Shown here: piece after piece, positions 1-7,305 of the stretch | Layout: each line of letters begins with the position of its first letter | Position numbering within the stretch: the stretch's first letter is position 1 | DNA from: Gemmatimonadota bacterium | Lineage (GTDB): Bacteria > Gemmatimonadota > Gemmatimonadetes > Gemmatimonadales > Gemmatimonadaceae | Length of the DNA stretch: 48,934 nucleotides | NCBI GenBank assembly: GCA_003155795.1 | Contig: PMEM01000019.1 | Coordinates: 8,781 to 57,714 of the forward strand | Direction: 5' to 3' | Notes under the pieces: generated by a model | Told to the model about the DNA's origin: nothing | The model's database searches: none | What the model saw: only the letters and a program-made list of their open reading frames with translations | Program-made: the position numbers and the translations under genes

Positions 1-631
1 TTCCAGAGCCGGCAGCGATACAAAGGATGATCGTACGCGAGGTATCGTAGCGAAGGGAGGGGCGCGCGACGCGTTGCAGGTCGTGGCTAACGGCGGAGTG
101 TATTCGGCGCTCGCGATTTTTGCGGCAAACTCCGAGTCGCAACTGTTGACGTGGGGCGCGGTCGCCGCCCTGGCGGCGGCTTCGTCGGATACGTGGGCCA
201 CCGAAATCGGTGTTGGACTCGGGGGCGTACCGCGATCCATTATTCGATGGACGTACGTTCGTACGGGTGAGTCAGGTGGAGTCACTCCGGCCGGTCTCGT
301 GGGCGCCGCCGCGGGCGCCGCGTGGATCGGGCTCATCGCGCTGCTTACCGGCTTCCCGCGCGGGGTCGCGATAGCTGCGCTTTTCGCTGGCATTGGAGGA
401 TCTCTCCTGGATTCTCTCCTCGGCGCGACAGTCCAGGAGCGGCGACGGTGCGATGTGTGCAATGAGCCAACCGAGCGCGTCGTCCACGTGTGCGGCTCGA
501 CCACTCACCGCACTGGCGGAATCGCCGGCCTCAACAATGACGCGGTGAACCTTCTCTCAACGGTCGCGGGACTACTGTTGGGTGTACTAGCCTTTTTGCT
601 TGTCCAACATTGGAGCGCGATTGGTAGATAG
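1..631 (+). CDS. DUF92 / VTE6-like integral membrane protein, 5' end missing
   Basis: The reading frame is open from base 2 of the window, so the amino end is cut off; about 209 residues are visible. Family hallmarks are present in order: a KGG-x-RDA-x-QV segment near base 55, SSDTWATEIG, GGSLLDSLLGATVQ, a small Cys-rich patch (CDVCNEP, HVCG) and NNDAVNLLST, separated by hydrophobic helices. This is the DUF92/TIGR00297 family, whose plant member VTE6 is a prenyl (phytyl) phosphate kinase; most bacterial members are uncharacterised. The 3' end overlaps or abuts the start of a geranylgeranyl-reductase-family gene, which fits a role in prenyl-lipid metabolism, but that link is inference. Family assignment is firm, substrate unknown. 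Confidence 0.85.
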   Translation, partial: SRAGSDTKDDRTRGIVAKGGARDALQVVANGGVYSALAIFAANSESQLLTWGAVAALAAASSDTWATEIGVGLGGVPRSIIRWTYVRTGESGGVTPAGLVGAAAGAAWIGLIALLTGFPRGVAIAALFAGIGGSLLDSLLGATVQERRRCDVCNEPTERVVHVCGSTTHRTGGIAGLNNDAVNLLSTVAGLLLGVLAFLLVQHWSAIGR

Positions 632-1868
632 TGCCGCCGGAAGAGGAAAAACTCAGGTCATAGTCGTTGGTGCCGGACCGGGCGGCTCTTCCACTGCATG
701 GCATCTTGCGGCACTCGGCATCGATGTGGTGCTTCTGGATCGCGCAGCATTTCCGCGCGACAAGGTGTGCGCAGAGTACCTGAGTCCGCAGGCGTCACGG
801 ATTCTCGCGAGCATGGGCGCGATGGACGAGATCGACGCGTCGAACCCGGCACACCTTACGGGGATGCGCGTTCGGGCGCCGAATGGCTGCGAAATCCATG
901 GTAGTTTCGTGGCGCGACACGGCTACCGCGCCTTCAGGGATCGAGGCATCGCAGTTCGTCGATCGATCCTGGATGCAATCCTTGTTGAGCGTGCGAAGTC
1001 GGCTGGTGCGCAGCTGGTGGAACGCGCGCGCGTGACAGACGTGCTTCGCACGCCCTCCGGTGCCGTATGCGGCGTCTCGCTTCTCACTGGAGATGGCGAG
1101 CGACGGGAGATGTTTGCGCCGCTTGTGATCGGGGCAGACGGGCTCCGGTCTGTAATTGGGCGGCGACTCGGACTTACAAGAGTGTCGCGCATCCCGCGAC
1201 GCATGGCGTTCGTCGCGCACTTCCGGAACGTGCCTGGCGTGAGCGAAGTGGGCGAAATGCATGTGGAGCGCGACGGGTATGTCGGAATTGCCGACGTCGG
1301 CGGTGGACTGACCAATGTTGCGCTTGTGGTAACGGCTCGCGCGGCGCGCGCTGCGGCGAGCGATCCCAACGCCTTGCTGGACGAATGGCTGGCCGGCCAT
1401 CCGCATCTCGCCGATCGATTCGGCACGGCCGAGAGGATCGAGCCGGTTCGTGCGACGGGGCCATTCGCATCCTCGACGCGGCGAGCGTGGGCGCACGGGG
1501 CAGCGCTGGTAGGCGACGCCGCCGATTTCTTCGACCCGTTCACCGGAGAAGGCGTGTACTCGGCGCTGCGAGGCGGCGAATTGCTTGCGCCGTACGCCGT
1601 TGAAGCAGCACTGGATCCTGGAACGGGGCACCGGGCGTTGGCGGCATACGAGCGGGCGCGTCGAGCAGAGTTCAGAGGCAAGTGGATCGTGGAGCGCTTG
1701 ATTTCCGGCACGATTGCCGTGCCTGGGCTTATCAACCATGCCGCGCGCGCGCTGTCGCGGCGTAAGGAAATGGCTGATCTCCTCGTTGGAGTCGCCGGTG
1801 ACTTTGTCCCAGCCAGCCAGGTCCTGAGAGTCGGATACTTCGCGCGGCTGTTACTCTTCGGTGTATGA
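621..1868 (+). CDS. Geranylgeranyl-reductase-family FAD-dependent oxidoreductase
   Basis: A flavoprotein of about 415 residues. The dinucleotide-binding motif VVGAGPGG lies about 15 residues from the start, followed by the DKVC motif typical of the geranylgeranyl reductase/halogenase branch of the PHBH fold, GADGLRS in the middle, and the second FAD motif GDAADFFDPFTGEG about 300 residues in. Members reduce prenyl chains or hydroxylate phenolic and polyketide substrates, so the reaction cannot be told from sequence alone. No ATG is available; TTG at 621 is preferred because GGAG sits five bases upstream, with TTG at 600 as an alternative. It overlaps the preceding DUF92 gene and, by ATGA, the following flavin reductase, so it is translationally coupled on both sides. 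Confidence 0.85.
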   Translation: MVDSAAGRGKTQVIVVGAGPGGSSTAWHLAALGIDVVLLDRAAFPRDKVCAEYLSPQASRILASMGAMDEIDASNPAHLTGMRVRAPNGCEIHGSFVARHGYRAFRDRGIAVRRSILDAILVERAKSAGAQLVERARVTDVLRTPSGAVCGVSLLTGDGERREMFAPLVIGADGLRSVIGRRLGLTRVSRIPRRMAFVAHFRNVPGVSEVGEMHVERDGYVGIADVGGGLTNVALVVTARAARAAASDPNALLDEWLAGHPHLADRFGTAERIEPVRATGPFASSTRRAWAHGAALVGDAADFFDPFTGEGVYSALRGGELLAPYAVEAALDPGTGHRALAAYERARRAEFRGKWIVERLISGTIAVPGLINHAARALSRRKEMADLLVGVAGDFVPASQVLRVGYFARLLLFGV

Positions 1869-2341
1869 GTCTCGAACCAGATGCATTCCGCGCCGTCATG
1901 GGACGCTTTGCTTGTGGTGTCACCGTTGTGACAGCAATCGATCAAGCCGGTGCAGATCACGGTATGACCGTGAGCGCGTTCGCCTCCGTCTCGCTTGAGC
2001 CGCCGTTGATCGTCGTCTGCATCGACAAGACCGCTTCGATGCACGACGTGATTACGAACGCCGAATATTTCGCGATCAACATCCTTGCCACGTCCCAGGA
2101 AGCGCTGGCGCGTCGTTTTGCGGATACCGGTGGGCAAAAATTCGAAGGTGTCGGTTACACTCGCGGGGAGACCGGCGCGCTGATCCTGAACGATGTACTC
2201 GCGCATATCGAATGCAAACGCGTATCGTCAACGAAAACAGGCGACCACGCACTCATAATCGCTGAGACCATTGCTGCGTCCGTGCGTGATGTTCGACCGT
2301 TGCTGTATTACCGTGGTGGGTTTACTCAGCTTGAGCGGTAG
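1865..2341 (+). CDS. Flavin reductase-like (FMN-binding split barrel) protein
   Basis: 158 residues, the usual length for the HpaC/RutF-type flavin reductase family. The amino half carries the FMN-binding split-barrel pattern FRAVMGRFACGVTVVTA and GMTVSAFASVSLEPPL, then the conserved FAINIL and the C-terminal HALIIAETI segment. These enzymes reduce FMN or FAD with NAD(P)H and hand the flavin to a partner monooxygenase. Its start overlaps the stop of the upstream flavoprotein (ATGA), so the simplest reading is that it supplies reduced flavin to that enzyme or to another oxygenase of the pathway. The partner is inferred from position only. Confidence 0.82.
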   Translation: MSLEPDAFRAVMGRFACGVTVVTAIDQAGADHGMTVSAFASVSLEPPLIVVCIDKTASMHDVITNAEYFAINILATSQEALARRFADTGGQKFEGVGYTRGETGALILNDVLAHIECKRVSSTKTGDHALIIAETIAASVRDVRPLLYYRGGFTQLER

Positions 2342-2353
2342 AATTCGGCGTAC

Positions 2354-3061
2354 ATGGTTGAATTTCTGATACCGCGCAGAAGGTATGACAGTGAGTTGCT
2401 CGACTCTTCGGGGCACGATGACGAGTTGGTACTTCGGACTGTACGCGACATACAGCGCTCGAATACGGTTCTTCGTGGCGCGCACGCGGCACTTGCGGAG
2501 CTCGAACCATACCTGGCGAGACTGCCGGCGCACGGGACGCTGCTCGATGTTGGTACAGGGTTTGGTGACTTACCGTTCGCCGCGGCTCATAAAGCTGACG
2601 AGTTCGGGATAGCGCTCACAACAATTGGCCTCGACGCGAACCCGACGATCGCTCTTGGAGCGTCGAGCCGCGTATCACATATGGTGTGTGGAAGTGGGCT
2701 TTCCCTTCCCTTCCCGTCGGCGAGCATGGACATCGTCATGTGCTCGCAAACCTTGCATCACTTTCGCGGGACCGACGAAACCACGCTGCTGCGAGAAATG
2801 AATCGCGTCGCAAGAGTTGCAGTCGTCGTGAGCGATCTCAGGCGAAGCTGGATCGCGGCCGGTGGATTCTGGCTTGCTTCGTATCCGCTGGGGTTTCATC
2901 GCGTCACGAGACATGATGGTGTCCTGTCAGTTCTACGCGGCTACACGCCGGACGAATTGTCGACGGCAGTTTTTTCGGCGGTCGGATTGCGACCAGTCGT
3001 CCATCACCGGCTGGGCTTCCGGATTACGACGAGTTGGCCACCCGCACGAGACAGGTCATGA
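2354..3061 (+). CDS. Class I SAM-dependent methyltransferase
   Basis: 235 residues. Motif I (LLDVGTGFGDLP) is at residues 63-74, the acidic ribose-binding residue follows in IGLDANP (about 91-97), and the post-motif region SMDIVMCSQTLHHF at 124-137 matches the Methyltransf_11/UbiE-like group. The acceptor is unknown. A hydrophobic, Trp-containing stretch around 165-176 might contact membrane or a lipid substrate. It begins 12 bases after the flavin reductase and its stop overlaps the next start. Within this operon an O- or C-methylation of a phenolic or quinone-like intermediate is plausible but not shown. Confidence 0.85.
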   Translation: MVEFLIPRRRYDSELLDSSGHDDELVLRTVRDIQRSNTVLRGAHAALAELEPYLARLPAHGTLLDVGTGFGDLPFAAAHKADEFGIALTTIGLDANPTIALGASSRVSHMVCGSGLSLPFPSASMDIVMCSQTLHHFRGTDETTLLREMNRVARVAVVVSDLRRSWIAAGGFWLASYPLGFHRVTRHDGVLSVLRGYTPDELSTAVFSAVGLRPVVHHRLGFRITTSWPPARDRS

Positions 3062-3561
3062 CTGAACCGATCAATCTGGGCCCGATGCCAACCGACGTAT
3101 CGATGCGCGTTCTGGACGAACTCGTTGTCCGCGCGCCGATTGGCCGGATCTTTGCGCTTGCACGCGACGTACAAAGTTGGCCGGCGCATCTCAGCCATTA
3201 TCGCTACGTGCGATTCAACGAAGTCGCCGCGGATGGCAGCGGCATTGTTGAGATGTCTGCGAACAGAGCGTTTGGCGTACTTGACTGGCCAACATGGTGG
3301 CGATCGCAAATGCAGGTGAGCGAAGACACGCCGTCGGTGCGCTACAGACACATTGCTGGAATTACAAAGGGAATGGACGTCGAGTGGAGTTTTGAATCCA
3401 CCGCAATGGGGACCCATGTCCGCGTCCTGCACCTGTGGAATGGACCGGGGTGGCCGCTGATCGGTGAAATGGCGGCGACGACCATCATCGGACCCGTATT
3501 CGTGCACGGCATCGCGTCGCGTACTCTTGCGGGATTAGCACGCGTGGCGGAGGCCGGATGA
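3058..3561 (+). CDS. SRPBCC-family (polyketide cyclase/aromatase-like) protein
   Basis: 167 residues from the ATG that overlaps the methyltransferase stop (ATGA). The pattern VRAPIGRIFALARDVQSWP near the amino end is the first strand and helix of the START/SRPBCC hydrophobic-cavity fold; WWRSQMQV and VEWSFES form later strands, and a C-terminal helix follows. Relatives include aromatases and cyclases of type II polyketide pathways and coenzyme Q-binding proteins. It sits directly before a ketosynthase with another ATGA overlap, which favours a cyclase/aromatase or lipid-binding role. Catalytic residues of this fold are poorly conserved, so function stays open. Confidence 0.75.
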   Translation: MTEPINLGPMPTDVSMRVLDELVVRAPIGRIFALARDVQSWPAHLSHYRYVRFNEVAADGSGIVEMSANRAFGVLDWPTWWRSQMQVSEDTPSVRYRHIAGITKGMDVEWSFESTAMGTHVRVLHLWNGPGWPLIGEMAATTIIGPVFVHGIASRTLAGLARVAEAG

Positions 3562-4802
3562 AGGGGAGGCGAAGAGTAGTAATTACGGGCATTGGAGCAA
3601 TAACTCCGATCGGATCCACGAAGGACGAGATGTGGGCCGGCATATTGCGCGAGCAATCGGCCGTTCGATCGCTAACGCGGTTCGATCCGTCGATTTTTCG
3701 AAGCCACAACGCTGCGGAAGTGGCTGACTTCGATCCCAACGACTTTATCGATAGCAAGCGTGCACGAAGACTAGACCGTTTCGGTCAGTTTTCCGTCGCG
3801 GCCGCGAGGCAGGCGCTGGCCGATTCGGAGATCGACCTGGCGGTCGAAGATCGCGAGCGCATTGGTGCCATGATGGGAACGGCGCTTGGCGGGGTTGGTT
3901 ACGCCGAGGAGCAGTTGAGCGTTTTCCTACGCGAAGGACTCCGTGCGGTCGATGCAACGCTCGCCCTGGCGGTCTTTGGCGGCGCGGCGAGTTGCAACAT
4001 CGCGATCGAGATGGGAGTGTCGGGACCGAACTCCACCAATGCGATGAGTTGCGCGTCTGGCGCGATGGCGATCGGAGAAGCGTTTCGTCAGGTGCGCGAC
4101 GGATATGCGGATGTCATGATCGCCGGAGGCGCTGAGGCGCCACTGGCACCGTTGTGCTACGGCGCGTTTGCGTTGATCAGGGCCATGTCAACGCGGAACG
4201 ATGATCCGGAGCACGCATCGCGACCGTTCGACAACGATCGCGACGGCTTCGTCATGGGCGAAGGAACCGCTGTGCTGATACTTGAGGAATACGATCGCGC
4301 GATTGCGCGGGGAGCACGGATTTACGCGGAGCTGTGTGGCTACGGAACGAGCAACGATGCGCATCACATGACGGCACCGCTTCCCGATGGAAAGCAGGCT
4401 GCGCGTGCGATGCAGATGGCGCTGGACGACGCCAACGTCACCGCATCCGAGATCGGGTACATAAATGCGCACGGGAGTTCGACTCCTCTGAACGATCCCA
4501 CCGAAACGCTGGCGATCAAGCGCGTTTTTGGTGACTCGGCGTCTACGGTCAAGGCCAGCGGGACAAAGGGCTACTACGGTCACGCGCTTGGTGCGTCCGG
4601 GGCGATCGAGGCGGCGATATGCGCGCTGGCGATAGATCGGGAATGGCTTCCGCCAACGGTGAACCTTACCGATCGGGACCCGAAGTGCGATCTTAGCTAC
4701 ATCACTGGACGCGGGCAGTCCGATCGAGTAGAGCATGTGCTCAGCAACTCGTTCGGATTTGGTGGGATCAACGCCGCCCTCGTCTTTCGCCGAGTGGTGT
4801 AG
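3558..4802 (+). CDS. Beta-ketoacyl-ACP synthase II-like ketosynthase (FabF family)
   Basis: 414 residues, full length for FabF/KAS II. The catalytic triad is intact: Cys165 in NAMSCASGAM, His305 in NAHGSSTPLNDPTE and His342 in YYGHALGASG, with the supporting Lys337. The glycine-rich end SNSFGFGGINAALVF is also typical. Such enzymes condense malonyl-ACP with an acyl primer. It is coupled by ATGA to the SRPBCC gene and has no fabG, acpP or fabD beside it, unlike a housekeeping fabF. The triad is that of an active KS-alpha rather than a chain-length factor. I infer a pathway-specific ketosynthase, though an extra copy used in fatty acid synthesis is possible. Confidence 0.88.
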   Translation: MKGRRRVVITGIGAITPIGSTKDEMWAGILREQSAVRSLTRFDPSIFRSHNAAEVADFDPNDFIDSKRARRLDRFGQFSVAAARQALADSEIDLAVEDRERIGAMMGTALGGVGYAEEQLSVFLREGLRAVDATLALAVFGGAASCNIAIEMGVSGPNSTNAMSCASGAMAIGEAFRQVRDGYADVMIAGGAEAPLAPLCYGAFALIRAMSTRNDDPEHASRPFDNDRDGFVMGEGTAVLILEEYDRAIARGARIYAELCGYGTSNDAHHMTAPLPDGKQAARAMQMALDDANVTASEIGYINAHGSSTPLNDPTETLAIKRVFGDSASTVKASGTKGYYGHALGASGAIEAAICALAIDREWLPPTVNLTDRDPKCDLSYITGRGQSDRVEHVLSNSFGFGGINAALVFRRVV

Positions 4803-4864
4803 TGGAGTAAGCGAAACGCCGCTCCGCCGCCCGGGTCAAACCTGAACAATCCACGGAGTAACGC

Positions 4865-5569
4865 ATGCGCGATTCGCTACGCCATTTTGTTTCGGAGTTC
4901 ATCGGTACATTCGCACTGGTGTTTGTGGGAAGCGCGGCGATCATGGCTGCGGCGCAGGCAAACAGCCCCTATGCGTTGTTGCAGGTGGCTCTGGCCCACG
5001 GTCTGGTGTTTGCAATCTTCGTGACGGCGCTGATGCGTATATCGGGACATTTCAACCCGGCAATCACGCTCGGTTTTGTCGCGGCGAGGCGAATCGATCC
5101 GATGATGGCTGGCATCTACATTGTGGCGCAGTTGCTCGGTGCGGTTGCCGCGGCGTACGTCCTGAAAGGGACCTTCCCGGATGCGGTTGTGCTCGCAACT
5201 CGCGACGGGGGGCAGGCTATCTCGCTCGATGTGACCGCTTCTCAGGCGTGGGTACTTGAAGCGATCGCAACATTCTTCCTGACGTTCACGGTCTTCGCGA
5301 CCGCGGTAGATCAGAAGTCCCCAAAGGTCGGGGGATTCGCAATTGGACTTGTGCTCACGATTGACATTCTCGCGATCGGGCCACTTACCGGTGCGTCGAT
5401 GAACCCGGCGCGTTCGTTCGGGCCAGCGATGGCTTCAGGGATCTATGAGGGACAGTTCATCTACTGGACCGCACCAATTATCGGATCCATCATCGCGGCC
5501 GTCCTTTACGATCAGCTCTTCATCCGGCGGGAACGAGAGCCGGTGGAACACGGCGCGATCGAGACTTGA
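4865..5569 (+). CDS. MIP-family channel (aquaporin), AqpM-like selectivity filter
   Basis: 234 residues with six membrane helices and both half-helix signatures: NPA at 64-66 (GHFNPAIT) and NPA at 180-182 (MNPARSFGPA). Arg183 is the conserved filter arginine. Aligning helix 5 with E. coli AqpZ puts Ile168 where AqpZ has the filter histidine and Ala177 where AqpZ has threonine. A His-to-Ile change is also known in archaeal AqpM, so this is not a standard water-only AqpZ and could pass other small neutral solutes. It stands alone, with a strong terminator after it. Confidence 0.9.
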   Translation: MRDSLRHFVSEFIGTFALVFVGSAAIMAAAQANSPYALLQVALAHGLVFAIFVTALMRISGHFNPAITLGFVAARRIDPMMAGIYIVAQLLGAVAAAYVLKGTFPDAVVLATRDGGQAISLDVTASQAWVLEAIATFFLTFTVFATAVDQKSPKVGGFAIGLVLTIDILAIGPLTGASMNPARSFGPAMASGIYEGQFIYWTAPIIGSIIAAVLYDQLFIRREREPVEHGAIET

Positions 5570-5597
5570 TCGTTAAGCGAGTGCAGCGGAAACAGAT

Positions 5598-5639
5598 AAA
5601 AAAGGCCTGCCCGTAGCAAACGCGTGGCAGGCCTTTTTT
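5598..5639. terminator. Strong bidirectional intrinsic terminator
   Basis: A perfect 14-bp inverted repeat (AAAAAAGGCCTGCC at 5598-5611 and its complement at 5626-5639) with a 14-base loop. The A-run and T-run give a U-tract on either strand. It separates the aquaporin (plus) from the convergent Yip1 gene (minus) and should end transcripts from both. Confidence 0.93.
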
Positions 5640-5658
5640 GGTGCATCGTTTCAGGCTT

Positions 5659-6405
5659 CTACGCTCTGAGCGCTCCCAGCACTACGGGAAGCGAGCCGAT
5701 CACCCAGACGAGAACCGCCGCCATCGCGGCGCGCGATTTGGGAATTCGTGCAACCACCGCCAACCCGATAGCGAGAAGCACCGTCGCCCAGATCGTGAAG
5801 ACATCGAATCGACCCAGGAGTCCAAGGATGGCCGGCGACGCAGTATCGGGATTCAGGAAGCGCGCGGGGCCGAGAGAAATGCTAGCCATACCGTTGAGCT
5901 TGGACGGATCCAGAACAAAGGCCTGGATGAGCCCCAGAAGGGCACCGAGTATTCGAGGAAAGAACGCATAGGTGGCGATCATACAGGCCTGAGCTATATC
6001 CTCCTTGGCCGAAAAGAACTTCCCTACGATCCAGAGGACGACGCCAACGATCAACGGCACGAAAAAGGTCGCAAAACCCGCGATGACAGGCGCGAATTTC
6101 GAGAACATCGCTGTCGATCCAGCCATCTGGTCGGCGGTCAGGTTTGGGTTCTTTTTAGCGGCGGCAGCCATCGCCCGCGCGATATCCGACTGAAGGACGG
6201 ATTGCATCGCTGAACTGCCGGCCACTGCGATCGCCACCATGATGATGGTCAGAATGATCAGCGGCAGGAAGAAGCCGTGGTTGCGGCGCCGATCGAATAC
6301 CTCACTGGGCGAGACGAAGATGTCTATGAAGTCTTCCCACAGGCCGGCCGGTTTTGCCGTAGCTGGCGGGACGGCGGTCGAACCGAAATCGTCGGGAGCG
6401 GTCAT
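5659..6405 (-). CDS. Yip1-domain integral membrane protein
   Basis: 248 residues from the preferred ATG; a GTG 33 bases further upstream would add 11 residues. A short cytoplasmic tail ends in LWEDFIDIFVSPSEVFDRRR, the bacterial Yip1-family (PF04893) entry motif of an amphipathic helix with a Ser-Pro turn. About five membrane helices follow (near 45-65, 105-130, 140-165, 185-210 and 218-245), with a Lys/Asn-rich periplasmic loop at about 80-95. Bacterial members have no settled function; they are thought to affect membrane organisation. It converges on the aquaporin terminator and is divergent from the following sigma factor gene. Confidence 0.8.
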   Translation of the reverse strand: MTAPDDFGSTAVPPATAKPAGLWEDFIDIFVSPSEVFDRRRNHGFFLPLIILTIIMVAIAVAGSSAMQSVLQSDIARAMAAAAKKNPNLTADQMAGSTAMFSKFAPVIAGFATFFVPLIVGVVLWIVGKFFSAKEDIAQACMIATYAFFPRILGALLGLIQAFVLDPSKLNGMASISLGPARFLNPDTASPAILGLLGRFDVFTIWATVLLAIGLAVVARIPKSRAAMAAVLVWVIGSLPVVLGALRA

Positions 6406-6525
6406 TGAAGTCGGGTTGAGGTCAGCTTTACGTTGCACCCGGACCTGTCATCGCGCTAGGGGTGGACATTTGCCGGGCAGGTGGGCAGAATGTGACCGTT
6501 ATGGACTCTCGCGGGTTATCGTAGC

Positions 6526-7305
6526 ATGGGGATCTCCGACGCGGCGGTAGTCAGCCGAATTCGTGAGGGGGAGCGCGATGCGTTCGCCCTCCTTTTCGAG
6601 CGATATCACGAGCGCTGTGCCCGACTCGCGATGCGACTGCTCGGCGATCCTGACGACGCCGCGGATGCCGTGCAGGACGCATTCATCCGAGCCTACCTCT
6701 CGCTTGACAGCTACCAGGAGCGAGACCGATTTGGCTCGTGGCTCATGTGCATTGTCGCGAACAGATGCCGTTCGGCGACAGACGCGGCACGGCGGCGCGG
6801 CAACGTTGCGAGTGAGTGGGTAAGAGCGCGTACTGATTCCGGACACGGCGGCGATGTTTCGCGCGAGTGCGACCACGCACTCGCGCAACAACTGAATGAC
6901 GCATTGGGCACGTTACCGGACGCGACGAGGACCGTCGTGCTCAGGAAGTACAGCGAGGGCCTGAGCTACGAAGAGATCTCGGCGGATACCGGGATCGCGG
7001 TATCCGCACTCAAGATGCGCGTTGCCCGGGGATCGGCCCAGTTGAGGCGGACGTTGATCGGTGCGGGGGTCACGGTCGCCACGATTGCGCTGATCATGGT
7101 GACACATTCGCGCGAAACGAACAAACCGCGTGCTGCGACGGTCATTGCGTGCGACACACTTCGAGCGATCATGCACGATACGATTGGAGCGGCGACGCGA
7201 GACTCACTCCTGCCGCCGGGGCGCTGCGACGATGACACTCGCACCCTGCGTCATGAGCCGGCTATCCGCGGCGCGCACGAACCAGATTCAAAACCGGAAT
7301 TCTAG
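6526..7305 (+). CDS. ECF sigma factor with fused C-terminal transmembrane domain
   Basis: Residues 14-83 are sigma region 2 (DAFALLFERYHERC, the core-binding DDAADAVQDAFIRAY, and FGSWLMCIVANRC). Residues 125-177 are region 4 (LGTLPDATRTVVLRKYSEG, YEEISADTGIAVSALKMRVARG). Ordinary ECF factors end there at about 180-190 residues. This one continues into a hydrophobic helix (about 177-193) and a 66-residue hydrophilic tail predicted to lie outside the cytoplasmic membrane, with cysteines at 209 and 234. No separate anti-sigma gene follows; the next start codon directly abuts its stop. I infer a sigma factor tethered to the membrane whose tail senses an envelope signal. Confidence 0.85.
   Translation: MGISDAAVVSRIREGERDAFALLFERYHERCARLAMRLLGDPDDAADAVQDAFIRAYLSLDSYQERDRFGSWLMCIVANRCRSATDAARRRGNVASEWVRARTDSGHGGDVSRECDHALAQQLNDALGTLPDATRTVVLRKYSEGLSYEEISADTGIAVSALKMRVARGSAQLRRTLIGAGVTVATIALIMVTHSRETNKPRAATVIACDTLRAIMHDTIGAATRDSLLPPGRCDDDTRTLRHEPAIRGAHEPDSKPEF

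Noticed and set aside
795..2206. Long open frames of 314 and 427 codons on the minus strand opposite the flavoprotein gene
   Set aside because: They are antisense to a firm flavoprotein with complete FAD motifs and have biased composition rich in Arg, Ala and Ser, typical of shadows in GC-rich DNA.
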